NCBI GenBank assembly: GCA_016191815.1
Contig: JACPVI010000080.1
Location: 1 to 64,000 of the forward strand
Origin: Myxococcales bacterium
GTDB taxonomy: Bacteria > Myxococcota > Myxococcia > Myxococcales > Myxococcaceae
Length of the DNA stretch: 64,000 nucleotides
Direction: 5' to 3'
Part shown: in pieces, positions 1 through 6,278 of the stretch
How positions within the stretch are numbered: position 1 is the stretch's first letter
Layout: every line of letters begins with the position of its first letter
Translations under genes and position numbers: made by a program
Notes under the pieces: generated by a model
Seen by the model: the letters and a program-made list of their open reading frames with translations, nothing else
Databases searched by the model: none
What the model was told of the DNA's origin: nothing

Positions 1-99
1 CCGGCGAACGCCGAAGACCGGGCTCCGCCCAAAACGACCGCATGCAGGCCGTCTCGTCGATTCCCAGCAACTCGGACTGGATCTCCCTGACCGCCGAAA

Positions 100-477
100 G
101 TGGATCAGTTTCAGACCACCGCCGAAGAGGTGTCCGCTGGAAGCTCTCACGGCTTCACGAGCTTCGGCGAGTTGTTTGATGCCGCCGACCCCGAGACCGA
201 GTCGGATCGGGTCCTGGTGGCGGCGTACTGGCGCCAGGTCGCCGAGGGCGCTTCGGAATTTGCGTCCTACCCCGTCAACACGCTTCTGAAGGAGACGGGA
301 AACACGGTCAGCAACATCACTCGAGCGTTCGATACCCTGATCGCGCAGAGTCCTCGCCTCGTGCTGCAAATCAAGAAGGCCGGTCGCAGCAAACAGGCCC
401 GTAAGACCTACAAGATCACGCGTGAGGGACTCAGGCGGGTTGAAACGATGCTTACCGGTGGAGTGAAGCGCTCATGA
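100..477 (+). CDS. Hypothetical protein with C-terminal winged-helix-like region (island gene 1)
   Basis: A 125-residue protein of unknown function with a GTG start; an in-frame stop lies just upstream at 88-90. The first 35 residues are acidic. From about residue 37 the sequence is helical and ends in a region that reads like a winged helix: a helix with VNTLLKETGNTVSNITRAF followed by a basic wing and the phrase KTYKITREGLRRV. That ending resembles transcription-regulator-like or DNA-binding domains in general, but I do not recognise the family. Its stop overlaps the start of the next gene (ATGA), so the two are very probably translated together. It belongs to a three-gene operon at the end of an apparent integrated element. 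No conserved catalytic residues are visible. Confidence 0.6.
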   Translation: MDQFQTTAEEVSAGSSHGFTSFGELFDAADPETESDRVLVAAYWRQVAEGASEFASYPVNTLLKETGNTVSNITRAFDTLIAQSPRLVLQIKKAGRSKQARKTYKITREGLRRVETMLTGGVKRS

Positions 478-923
478 GGAGGAAGACAAGCCGGCCGCTC
501 TCCGAAGTAGTTGCAGAAGCGGAGGTCGCGGTAGCAGCAGTAAAGGACCCTGAGTTGCGGCGCGTCGCCTTTGAGAGGGTTCTGTCCTCGCTTCTTGAAC
601 GGTCGATTCCTGATGCGGCGGAGATTACTCATCGAAGGACAGCCTCCGTCCAGGCCACACCAACTTCGAAGCGCGGAGGAGCAAGTCGAGCTGGTCCCAA
701 GGCCAGGGTTGAAGAGCTTGTCGAGGATGGATTCTTCGCCAAGCCCAAGACGATTGCCCAGGTCAAGGCGGAATTGGCCAACCGGGGGCATCACATTCCT
801 CTGACGAGCCTGAGTGGCCCACTGCAGACGCTGACCCAGGCTCGAACGTTGCGCCGCTCACGACTTTCTGCACCAGGCGAAACGAATGGCGGCAAGGCCA
901 GCTACGCCTACTCGAATTGGTGA
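474..923 (+). CDS. Hypothetical protein with C-terminal winged-helix-like region (island gene 2)
   Basis: A 149-residue protein starting inside the stop codon of the preceding gene (ATGA overlap). Residues 1-45 are predicted helical and charged. A low-complexity linker at about 55-75 contains THRRTASVQATPTSKRGG. The last 75 residues look like a second winged-helix unit, with a helix at KTIAQVKAELANRG, a recognition-like segment TSLSGPLQTLTQ, then a basic LRRSRL and a YAYSNW end. I know no name for this family. The layout (helical head, linker, winged helix) suggests a DNA- or protein-binding partner for the third gene of the operon rather than an enzyme; that is inference. Confidence 0.6.
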   Translation: MRRKTSRPLSEVVAEAEVAVAAVKDPELRRVAFERVLSSLLERSIPDAAEITHRRTASVQATPTSKRGGASRAGPKARVEELVEDGFFAKPKTIAQVKAELANRGHHIPLTSLSGPLQTLTQARTLRRSRLSAPGETNGGKASYAYSNW

Positions 924-933
924 TCAGGGTCCT

Positions 934-1710
934 ATGGCGAGCGACGTTGGCCCTCATGGCAAAGGAAAGACCCTGACGGCACAAGGTGTCCTCGGGAGCG
1001 TGACGAAGCAGGCCTTGGGCGTGGCCAAGAAGGCCGCGCGCCATCGGAAATCGCTGGTTGGGGTAAACTACTACGCAGACAAGATGGCGACACTTCGAGC
1101 CGATGCGACCAACGCGTTCGCTAGGCTCGGCGGCAGCAACGTCGGCAACACTGCCGCCCTCGCGGAGCTTGTCTCCAAGGTGTTCGGCGGGAGCACTCCT
1201 TCGAAGGAGCGAGCGCAAGCCGCACGTGACGTTCGGTTCGCTCTGAGCACGACTTTCGCCGACGTGTCCGGAGCCTCCTACGCCGAGGATTCCGGTGTGT
1301 TCCCGCTCTCCAAGTTGACCCAAACAAGACGGGGGTATCTCATTTCTGTGGGGCGACAAGCCAACGGTGCGTACTCCGCGGGCTGGTATGACGCGTGCGC
1401 CGTGATGATGAGGCGTCTCATGGAGTCCTCGATCATCGAGGCGTTCGAGGCCCTGAAGCTCGACGCGAAGATCAAGGAACCGTCGAGTGGCGACTTCTTT
1501 CAACTGACCGAATTGATTCGGTGTGCGCTCGCCGAGAGCACATGGAACCTTCCGCGCACGGTCAGAAAAGAGCTTCCCAACCTTCGGGACTTGGGGCACC
1601 GCTCTGCGCACAACCGGTACTACCTGGCTACCAAGAGTGACATCGACAAGCTGGCGAGCCCATTTCGGGAGACGATTGAGGCGTTTCTACACCTCGCCAA
1701 GTTGGTGTAG
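934..1710 (+). CDS. DUF4145/HEPN-like protein (island gene 3)
   Basis: The likely protein has 258 residues. An ATG at 886 would add 16 residues, but it lies inside the previous gene. The ATG at 934 has an AGGG four bases upstream and follows the preceding stop by 10 bases. The C-terminal half carries the pattern of DUF4145-type helical domains: an amphipathic helix ending RRLMESSIIEAFEAL, then LRDLGHRSAH. In this family arginine, glycine and a terminal histidine sit at fixed spacing, and the family is distantly related to HEPN domains. The N-terminal third is basic and polar. DUF4145 proteins often occur in restriction and other defence-type loci. A role in defence or stress for this operon is therefore plausible but unproven. 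A terminator hairpin lies about 90 bases downstream. Confidence 0.6.
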   Translation: MASDVGPHGKGKTLTAQGVLGSVTKQALGVAKKAARHRKSLVGVNYYADKMATLRADATNAFARLGGSNVGNTAALAELVSKVFGGSTPSKERAQAARDVRFALSTTFADVSGASYAEDSGVFPLSKLTQTRRGYLISVGRQANGAYSAGWYDACAVMMRRLMESSIIEAFEALKLDAKIKEPSSGDFFQLTELIRCALAESTWNLPRTVRKELPNLRDLGHRSAHNRYYLATKSDIDKLASPFRETIEAFLHLAKLV

Positions 1711-1796
1711 CGGCCGTGAGACCAGCGTCATCGTGTTAGATCCGACCCGCACCTGACCCGTCCCTCGCGTGCCGCGCCGGGAGGGAACACCGATGG

Positions 1797-1819
1797 AAGA
1801 AGGCCCCCGCGGCCTTCTT
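1797..1819 (+). terminator. Hairpin terminator after the island operon
   Basis: AAGAAGGCC (1797-1805) pairs perfectly with GGCCTTCTT (1811-1819) around a five-base loop, and a short T run follows. It sits between the rightward operon ending at 1710 and the leftward gene ending at 1878. Because A residues precede the other arm it could stop transcription from both sides. Confidence 0.6.
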
Positions 1820-1838
1820 TCCGTCGAGAACTGCATGT

Positions 1839-1865
1839 GACGCTGCCGGGATTCGAACCTGCGCC
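1839..1865 (-). other. tRNA T-arm-like sequence, probably a remnant
   Basis: Read on the minus strand this segment contains GGTTCGAATCC, the typical T-stem and loop of a tRNA, within about 27 bases that look like a tRNA 3' end. I could not fold a complete tRNA: the T stem has mismatches and no matching 5' half or anticodon arm is found upstream. It lies just after the excisionase-like gene, as a phage or island attachment core might. It may be a decayed attachment site or chance similarity. Confidence 0.3.
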
Positions 1866-1877
1866 AAAGCTGCGAAC

Positions 1878-2156
1878 TCACCGTGGACCGCAGGTTGGCG
1901 TTGCCTTCAGAAAAGCCTCCAACCCGTCCCGCTGGATGCGGATGCTGTTCCCGATCCTCGAGTTCTTGAGCTCGCCGCTCGCGCAGAGCCGGTACACGGT
2001 GGCGCTCGACACCCCGAGCAGGCGCGCGGCGTCGGCCACCGCGATCAGCAGCAGGCCGACCCCGGATTTGTCGAACCCATGGCCTTTGGGCCAATTTCGA
2101 AAATCGATTTCGGGTAACTTCTGGGTAACCTTTTTCGTGAAAACCGGTGTCGGCAT
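1878..2156 (-). CDS. Excisionase-type helix-turn-helix protein
   Basis: A 92-residue protein. The C-terminal half, from about residue 36, is a MerR/excisionase-type DNA-binding domain: VADAARLLGVSSATVYRLC is the helix-turn-helix, followed by a wing with SRIGNSIRI and a final helix DGLEAFL. Small proteins of this kind direct site-specific excision by tyrosine recombinases or act as local regulators. The N-terminal 35 residues are not conserved-looking, and the ATG chosen has no clear ribosome-binding site, so the true start may be further in. It lies about 95 bases from a tRNA-Arg 3' fragment, which suits an excisionase at the edge of an integrated element. No integrase is in the window; it would lie beyond the left edge or is lost. 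Confidence 0.6.
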   Translation of the reverse strand: MPTPVFTKKVTQKLPEIDFRNWPKGHGFDKSGVGLLLIAVADAARLLGVSSATVYRLCASGELKNSRIGNSIRIQRDGLEAFLKATPTCGPR

Positions 2157-2249
2157 ATGTGGGCCAATGCAATCCGGCGGCGCACACGGGCTCAACGAAT
2201 CCGAAGGCTTGCAAGCGGGTGTGACCCCCTGTTGGCGGGCCAAAGCCCT

Positions 2250-2291
2250 CTCCGGAGCCAAAGGCCGAGGGTTCGAATCCCCCATCGCGCG
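2250..2291 (+). other. 3' half of tRNA-Arg(CCG): probable attachment site
   Basis: This segment matches a tRNA from the anticodon loop to the discriminator base. It has loop CTCCGGA (anticodon CCG), 3' anticodon stem GCCAA, a five-base variable loop, T arm GAGGG-TTCGAAT-CCCCC (one A-C mismatch) and acceptor strand ATCGCGC. The matching 5' acceptor (GCGCGAT) and D arm are absent upstream, so the gene is not complete here. Tyrosine integrases commonly recombine in exactly this part of tRNA genes, leaving the displaced native 3' end and its terminator at one side of the element. The intact tRNA should therefore lie at the other end, left of this window. Confidence 0.6.
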
Positions 2292-2303
2292 CTGAGAATC
2301 TCA

Positions 2304-2330
2304 GGCCCTCTCGGCGACTGCCGAGGGGCC
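2304..2330 (+). terminator. Terminator following the tRNA-Arg 3' fragment
   Basis: GGCCC-T-CTCGGC (2304-2315) pairs with GCCGAG-GGGCC (2320-2330) around a GACT loop: 11 base pairs with one bulged T, followed by TTT. It lies 13 bases after the tRNA fragment, as expected for the native terminator of the interrupted tRNA gene. Confidence 0.65.
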
Positions 2331-2426
2331 TTTGAGGGTTCCCGTCGTCGGTTGCTCCGTCCCCGGCGCCGGATGCGAGGAGAACTGCCCCGCGTTAGGG
2401 GAATCTGCGTATTCTCCCCGCCCCAC

Positions 2427-3662
2427 ATGTCCTCCCCGGTCCCCAAGCAGCTCGCCGAGCCAGCTCGCACCAGCCCCGACGAGGCGCGCAAGCGCGCGCT
2501 GCGCCGGCTGTGGTGGCGAGAGGCGATGCTCAGCCCGTGGACTCCAGTCGTCTTCTTCGCGCTGGTCCTCCTGCCCTACATCGCCCTCGTCGAGCTGCAC
2601 ACGCCCGCCCACCTGTGGGCGCGACCGCTCCTCAAGTCCTTCGGTCTCGCCATGTTCGGCTGGGTTTTGGGCCTCTTCGCCTGGAAGCTCGTCTCGCGCC
2701 CGCACCGCCGCGCGCTCCGCAGCCGCGCCGAGGCCCGCGACCAACACCGCGAGGTGAGCGGCCTGATGGCCAAGCACGGCGGCAAGCTGGAGCCCAAAGC
2801 GGCGCGGAAGATCTCCGAAGCCCTAGACACCGTCGAGGAGCAGCGCCTGGCCGGCGATATCGGAAAGCTCGCCGCCGAGACCTCCCGCCTCGCCGAGCTG
2901 GCGGACAAGCACCTCTCGATCCGCCGGCCCAACCGCACGGTCGCGTTCGCAGTCGGGATCGCCAAGGCGCTGGCGATCGCGCTCGCCATCCGCACCGTGT
3001 TCATCGAACCGTACCGGATCCCGAGCGGGTCGATGATCCCCACGCTCGAGATCGGCGACCAGATCTTCATCAACAAGTTCATCTACGGCGTCCGCATCCC
3101 CTTCACCAACTGGGTGCCGTTCGTCATCGTCCGGGAGCCGCGCCGCGGAGACGTGGCGGTCTTCGAGAACCCCACCAACTCCTCGGTGGACATGGTCAAG
3201 CGCATCGTCGCCGTCGCCGGGGACAAGGTCGAATTCCACGGCAAACAGCTCTTCCTCAACGGCGAACCCCAGCCGCTCCGCGAGATCGATCGCTCGTACG
3301 TCTTCTACGACCACGAGGACGGGGTGGGCTGGAAGCCGACCGACGGCGTCCTCTTGGAGGAACAGCTCGACGGCCGGCCTCACCCCGTCATCCACCTCCC
3401 CAGCCGCAGCGCGAACCCCGAGCACCTGGAGGCGGTGGTCCCCCCCGGCCACGTGTTCGTCCTCGGCGACGACCGCGACAACAGCGACGACAGCCGCACC
3501 GGGCTCGGCGACGGCTCTCAGAGCGTCCGCTTCCTGCCGCTCGGCCGCGTCAAGGGCAAGGCGATGATCATCTGGCTCAGCCTCGGCTACGACGGGATCG
3601 GCGGGGCGCTGTTCGGCGGCACCGGCCTCCGCACCGATCGCCTTTTCCTTCCGGTGCGCTGA
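2427..3662 (+). CDS. lepB: Signal peptidase I
   Basis: A 411-residue inner-membrane serine protease (family S26) that removes signal peptides from exported proteins. Two hydrophobic segments near the N-terminus (about 38-57 and 70-88) are followed by a charged, helical, coiled-coil-like stretch (about 95-165). A third hydrophobic segment (about 170-190) leads into the catalytic domain. The motif SGSMIPTLE places the nucleophile at Ser202. The general base is Lys258 in VKRIVAVAGD. The GDDRDNSDDSR box near residue 350 is the conserved C-terminal motif. The ATG is the only methionine before the first membrane segment. Enzymes of this family are often 250-330 residues; the helical insert before the catalytic domain makes this one long. 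It is a single gene starting about 135 bases right of the tRNA remnant. Confidence 0.92.
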   Translation: MSSPVPKQLAEPARTSPDEARKRALRRLWWREAMLSPWTPVVFFALVLLPYIALVELHTPAHLWARPLLKSFGLAMFGWVLGLFAWKLVSRPHRRALRSRAEARDQHREVSGLMAKHGGKLEPKAARKISEALDTVEEQRLAGDIGKLAAETSRLAELADKHLSIRRPNRTVAFAVGIAKALAIALAIRTVFIEPYRIPSGSMIPTLEIGDQIFINKFIYGVRIPFTNWVPFVIVREPRRGDVAVFENPTNSSVDMVKRIVAVAGDKVEFHGKQLFLNGEPQPLREIDRSYVFYDHEDGVGWKPTDGVLLEEQLDGRPHPVIHLPSRSANPEHLEAVVPPGHVFVLGDDRDNSDDSRTGLGDGSQSVRFLPLGRVKGKAMIIWLSLGYDGIGGALFGGTGLRTDRLFLPVR

Positions 3663-3692
3663 GTCAGCTCTTCCTACCGATGCGCTGAGTCA
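3645..3692. repeat. Imperfect 22-bp direct repeat across the lepB stop codon
   Basis: Two 22-base copies (3645-3666 and 3671-3692) differ at two positions and share the core TGCGCTGAGTCA. The first copy includes the lepB stop codon. It looks like a small local duplication. Confidence 0.7.
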
Positions 3693-3765
3693 CCGCTGCA
3701 CCGGAGGCGCCCTGCGCGCCGCCGGCCGCCCGTGATCCGCGCCTCGGCCGAAGGCGGGACTGAAT

Positions 3766-5265
3766 TCAGCCACGGACGCCGAGGATCCGCCGCGCGCAAG
3801 TCCTGGCGAGCGTGATGATCGCAGTCTGCGGATTCACCCCGGTGTTGGAGGGGAACGCGCTCGAATCGGCCACGAACAGCCGATCGACCGCGTGGTGCCG
3901 GAAGTCCGGCCGCAGCACCGATCGATTCGGATCGGATCCGAGCCGACAGGTGCCGAACATGTGCGTCACGGCCATCGAGTAGGCGCGCGGATCGAGCGGT
4001 CCCTCCTCCTCGAAGCGGGCCATCACCGCCCGGTCGGCGACGCGCTCGTGCCAGCCAAAGACGCCGGGCGCGACGTACTCCGCTCCCGCGGCCAGCATCA
4101 TCTCCCCGAGCACCCGCACCCCTCGCCGCACCTTCCGCATGTCCTCCGGCAGGAGCGCGAAACGCACCGAGGCCTTCGCCCCGGCTGGGCGGACGGTGCC
4201 GCGCGCAGCCGCCCGAATCGCCGCTCCCCAGTTCAGCCAACGGTCCAGCGAGGAGATCTCCCGGGACAGCTCCCTCCCCACACCCTTGAGCCGCGCCGCG
4301 AGAATGGCGAGATCGTACCCGAGCGCCTCGAACTTGATGCCCTCGCCGCGGAGCCCGATCACCTCGTGCCCCTGGGTGGCGCCTTCCCAAGCTCGGACCG
4401 GCTGGGGGAAGCGGCCGGCCATCGAGACCCCCGGGTGACACTGGAAGCCCTCGCCGGTCGGTCCGTGGCGGATGCCGCTCGCGAGCAGGAGCGCGGGCGT
4501 CTGCACCGCGCTCGCCGCCAGCACCACCGCCTGCGAGGCCGCAAGCTGCACGCGCGCCCCTCCCGATGAGAGCGCTTCGATGCCGGTGGCGCTCCCGCGC
4601 TCCTCGCAGACGCGCCGCACGCGGACCGAGCTGTAGATCCGCGCCCCGCGCTCGCACGCGAGCGGCAGATAGGTGACGTCCATCGAGGTCTTGTTCCCCT
4701 CGGGGCACCCCTGCAGGCAGCGCCCGAGCCCGCGGCAGCCGCGCACGTTCCGCCGGATCGGCCGGTGCTCGAGCCCGAGCGCCTGGGCGCCCTTGGCCAG
4801 GAGCAGGTTCTTGGGCCCGGCCACCGCCTCCTCGGTGGGGCCGATGCAAAGCTCTTGCTCCACCGTTTTGGCGGTGCGCTCCAACTCCTCCCAGGGAAGC
4901 GCCTGCGAGAGCGGAGGATCCTCCGACACCCATTCGTCCCACACCTCCCGCGGCAGCCGCCAGGAGATCGCCCCGTTCACCAGCGAGGTCCCTCCCACGG
5001 CGCGGCCCTGGACGATGGGCATCGGGGCGCGGCCACGGGTGAGGTTGGCTCCGAGGTCGCGGTAGAGCCTCGCCATCGCCGAGAAGCCGTCCTCGGGCAG
5101 CTCGGACCGCCGCACCAGCGGGCCTTCCTCGACGATCGCCACCCGGGCGCCCGAGCCGGACAGCTCGAGGGCCACCGCCGCGCCGGCGGGGCCGCTGCCG
5201 ACCACCACCACGTCGAACGACGCCTGGTAGGAGCCGCGAAGGTCGGCTCCCTCGATGACGTTCAC
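3766..5265 (-). CDS. GMC-family FAD oxidoreductase
   Basis: A 499-residue flavoenzyme of the glucose-methanol-choline family, which oxidises alcohols or sterols using FAD. The N-terminal FAD site is VVVVGSGPAGAAVALE (GxGxxG at residues 23-28). A cysteine-rich motif GCRGLGRCLQGCPEG precedes TYLP, as in long-chain alcohol or sterol oxidase-like members. The C-terminal domain contains THMFGTCRLGSDP, LFVADSSAFPSNTGVNPQ and the catalytic-type His and Asn. The start is GTG inside GTGA, overlapping the stop of the upstream gene, so it is translationally coupled to the two genes before it. The substrate cannot be read from the sequence. Confidence 0.85.
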   Translation of the reverse strand: MNVIEGADLRGSYQASFDVVVVGSGPAGAAVALELSGSGARVAIVEEGPLVRRSELPEDGFSAMARLYRDLGANLTRGRAPMPIVQGRAVGGTSLVNGAISWRLPREVWDEWVSEDPPLSQALPWEELERTAKTVEQELCIGPTEEAVAGPKNLLLAKGAQALGLEHRPIRRNVRGCRGLGRCLQGCPEGNKTSMDVTYLPLACERGARIYSSVRVRRVCEERGSATGIEALSSGGARVQLAASQAVVLAASAVQTPALLLASGIRHGPTGEGFQCHPGVSMAGRFPQPVRAWEGATQGHEVIGLRGEGIKFEALGYDLAILAARLKGVGRELSREISSLDRWLNWGAAIRAAARGTVRPAGAKASVRFALLPEDMRKVRRGVRVLGEMMLAAGAEYVAPGVFGWHERVADRAVMARFEEEGPLDPRAYSMAVTHMFGTCRLGSDPNRSVLRPDFRHHAVDRLFVADSSAFPSNTGVNPQTAIITLARTCARRILGVRG

Positions 5266-5639
5266 GACGCTCTCCGCGCCACGCGCCCGCGCAGCTCGGG
5301 CTGGCGAAAGAAGGCGAAGCACGCGACCGCCTTCGCCACCGACACCATCTGGCGCAGGAGGTAAGAGCGGGAGCCTCCGGCTCGCCTGAGAAAACCGTCG
5401 CGATCTCCCTCCGGCAGCCGGTGGAGCGGCCTTTTGAACGTGAATGCCGGCAGCCAGGTGAGCACCCACACCGTGGCGCGAAAAGCGGCCCGCAACAGCG
5501 GCGGCGCCGCGGCGAGAAAGTCGGCGAAGAACGGTTCCAGATCCACCTCGCCCAGGCCCGGGTGCCGTTCAGGATCCGGTGGAAGCACGGCTCTGAGGAG
5601 GGCGTCCCGCCAGCGCCGCTCGGCGGCGGTCCAGCTCAC
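5262..5639 (-). CDS. Small helical companion of the GMC oxidoreductase
   Basis: A 125-residue protein translated between, and overlapping, its neighbours: its GTG start lies in the upstream stop (GTGA) and its stop lies in the downstream GTGA. The sequence starts with ALLRAVLPPDPERHPGLGEVDLEPFF, then a hydrophobic stretch AFRATVWVLTWLPAF and a basic tail with SYLLRQMVSVAKAVACFAFF. This resembles the helical region that precedes the FAD domain in some fused long-chain alcohol oxidases and small accessory subunits of GMC dehydrogenases. I infer it is the second subunit of the oxidase encoded next to it. No cofactor motif is visible. Confidence 0.6.
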   Translation of the reverse strand: MSWTAAERRWRDALLRAVLPPDPERHPGLGEVDLEPFFADFLAAAPPLLRAAFRATVWVLTWLPAFTFKRPLHRLPEGDRDGFLRRAGGSRSYLLRQMVSVAKAVACFAFFRQPELRGRVARRAS

Positions 5640-6139
5640 GAAGCCGCACCCAACGGACGAGGAACCAAGGATTCTTCGGACGCCCCGCGGATCTCCCGGT
5701 GAGCGCGGCGGGCGAAGAAGACGAAGGCGGCGCTGGTGAGGTAGTCGAAGATCGCCACCGCGAGCAGCGCTCGAAAGCCTGGAGCGGCCAGGAAACCGAA
5801 GAGGAACAGCGTGGCGTTGTAGGCCTTGAGGAAGGTGAGTGGCCAAAGGACCACGTAGAAGCGCCGCAGGTTGAGCTGGAGCAACAGGCACATCAGCGCC
5901 AACGTCATCACGTTGGCCGCTCCGAGGTAGCGCCAGAACCGATTGCCGGCCTCCGGGAATTCGATCGCCACCCCGCCCAGCAGCTCGTTGATCCGCCCCA
6001 TCTGCTCGGCAGCGATCTCGGGCGTCAAGACGTAGGAGAGCGCAGGGAAGAAGAAGTTGGCGGTGAGCAAGGTGAAGACGAGCTGGAAGTCCCGATAGCG
6101 TCGGTTCGGCTGGAAAAGAAACCTGCGCACGATTCGCAT
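5636..6139 (-). CDS. Multi-pass membrane protein of the GMC operon
   Basis: A 167-residue integral membrane protein with about four hydrophobic segments: LVFTLLTANFFFPALSYVL, ANVMTLALMCLLLQL, FYVVLWPLTFLKAYNATLFLF and the segment ending LTSAAFVFF. The tail is short and cytoplasmic-looking. It is the first gene of a three-gene operon joined by two GTGA overlaps. It may anchor the oxidoreductase complex or pass electrons to the membrane, but I see no haem-binding histidine pattern. The family is not recognised. Confidence 0.6.
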   Translation of the reverse strand: MRIVRRFLFQPNRRYRDFQLVFTLLTANFFFPALSYVLTPEIAAEQMGRINELLGGVAIEFPEAGNRFWRYLGAANVMTLALMCLLLQLNLRRFYVVLWPLTFLKAYNATLFLFGFLAAPGFRALLAVAIFDYLTSAAFVFFARRAHREIRGASEESLVPRPLGAAS

Positions 6140-6278
6140 CCGTCTGTCCCTCGGTCCCGGGCCGCACCAGATACTTCACGTCGCACCGCGGCACCACTCC
6201 GCCACGTCACCACAGGTGGGCGCAACTCCCATTCTCACCGCACGAGAATCACCTAGGAGCACCTGCGAGGCGACCGAC

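Noticed and set aside
1839-1865. End of a tmRNA gene
   Set aside because: The T-arm region does not match the usual tmRNA 3' end and no tmRNA body is found upstream.
2232-2291. Intact tRNA-Arg with an intron
   Set aside because: TTGGC at 2232 could pair with GCCAA at 2257, but the 13-base insert is too short for a known bacterial intron and no D arm or 5' acceptor is present.
2157-3662. Longer start for lepB (to 2157)
   Set aside because: The extra 90 codons run through the tRNA fragment and its terminator; the ATG at 2427 directly precedes the normal protein.
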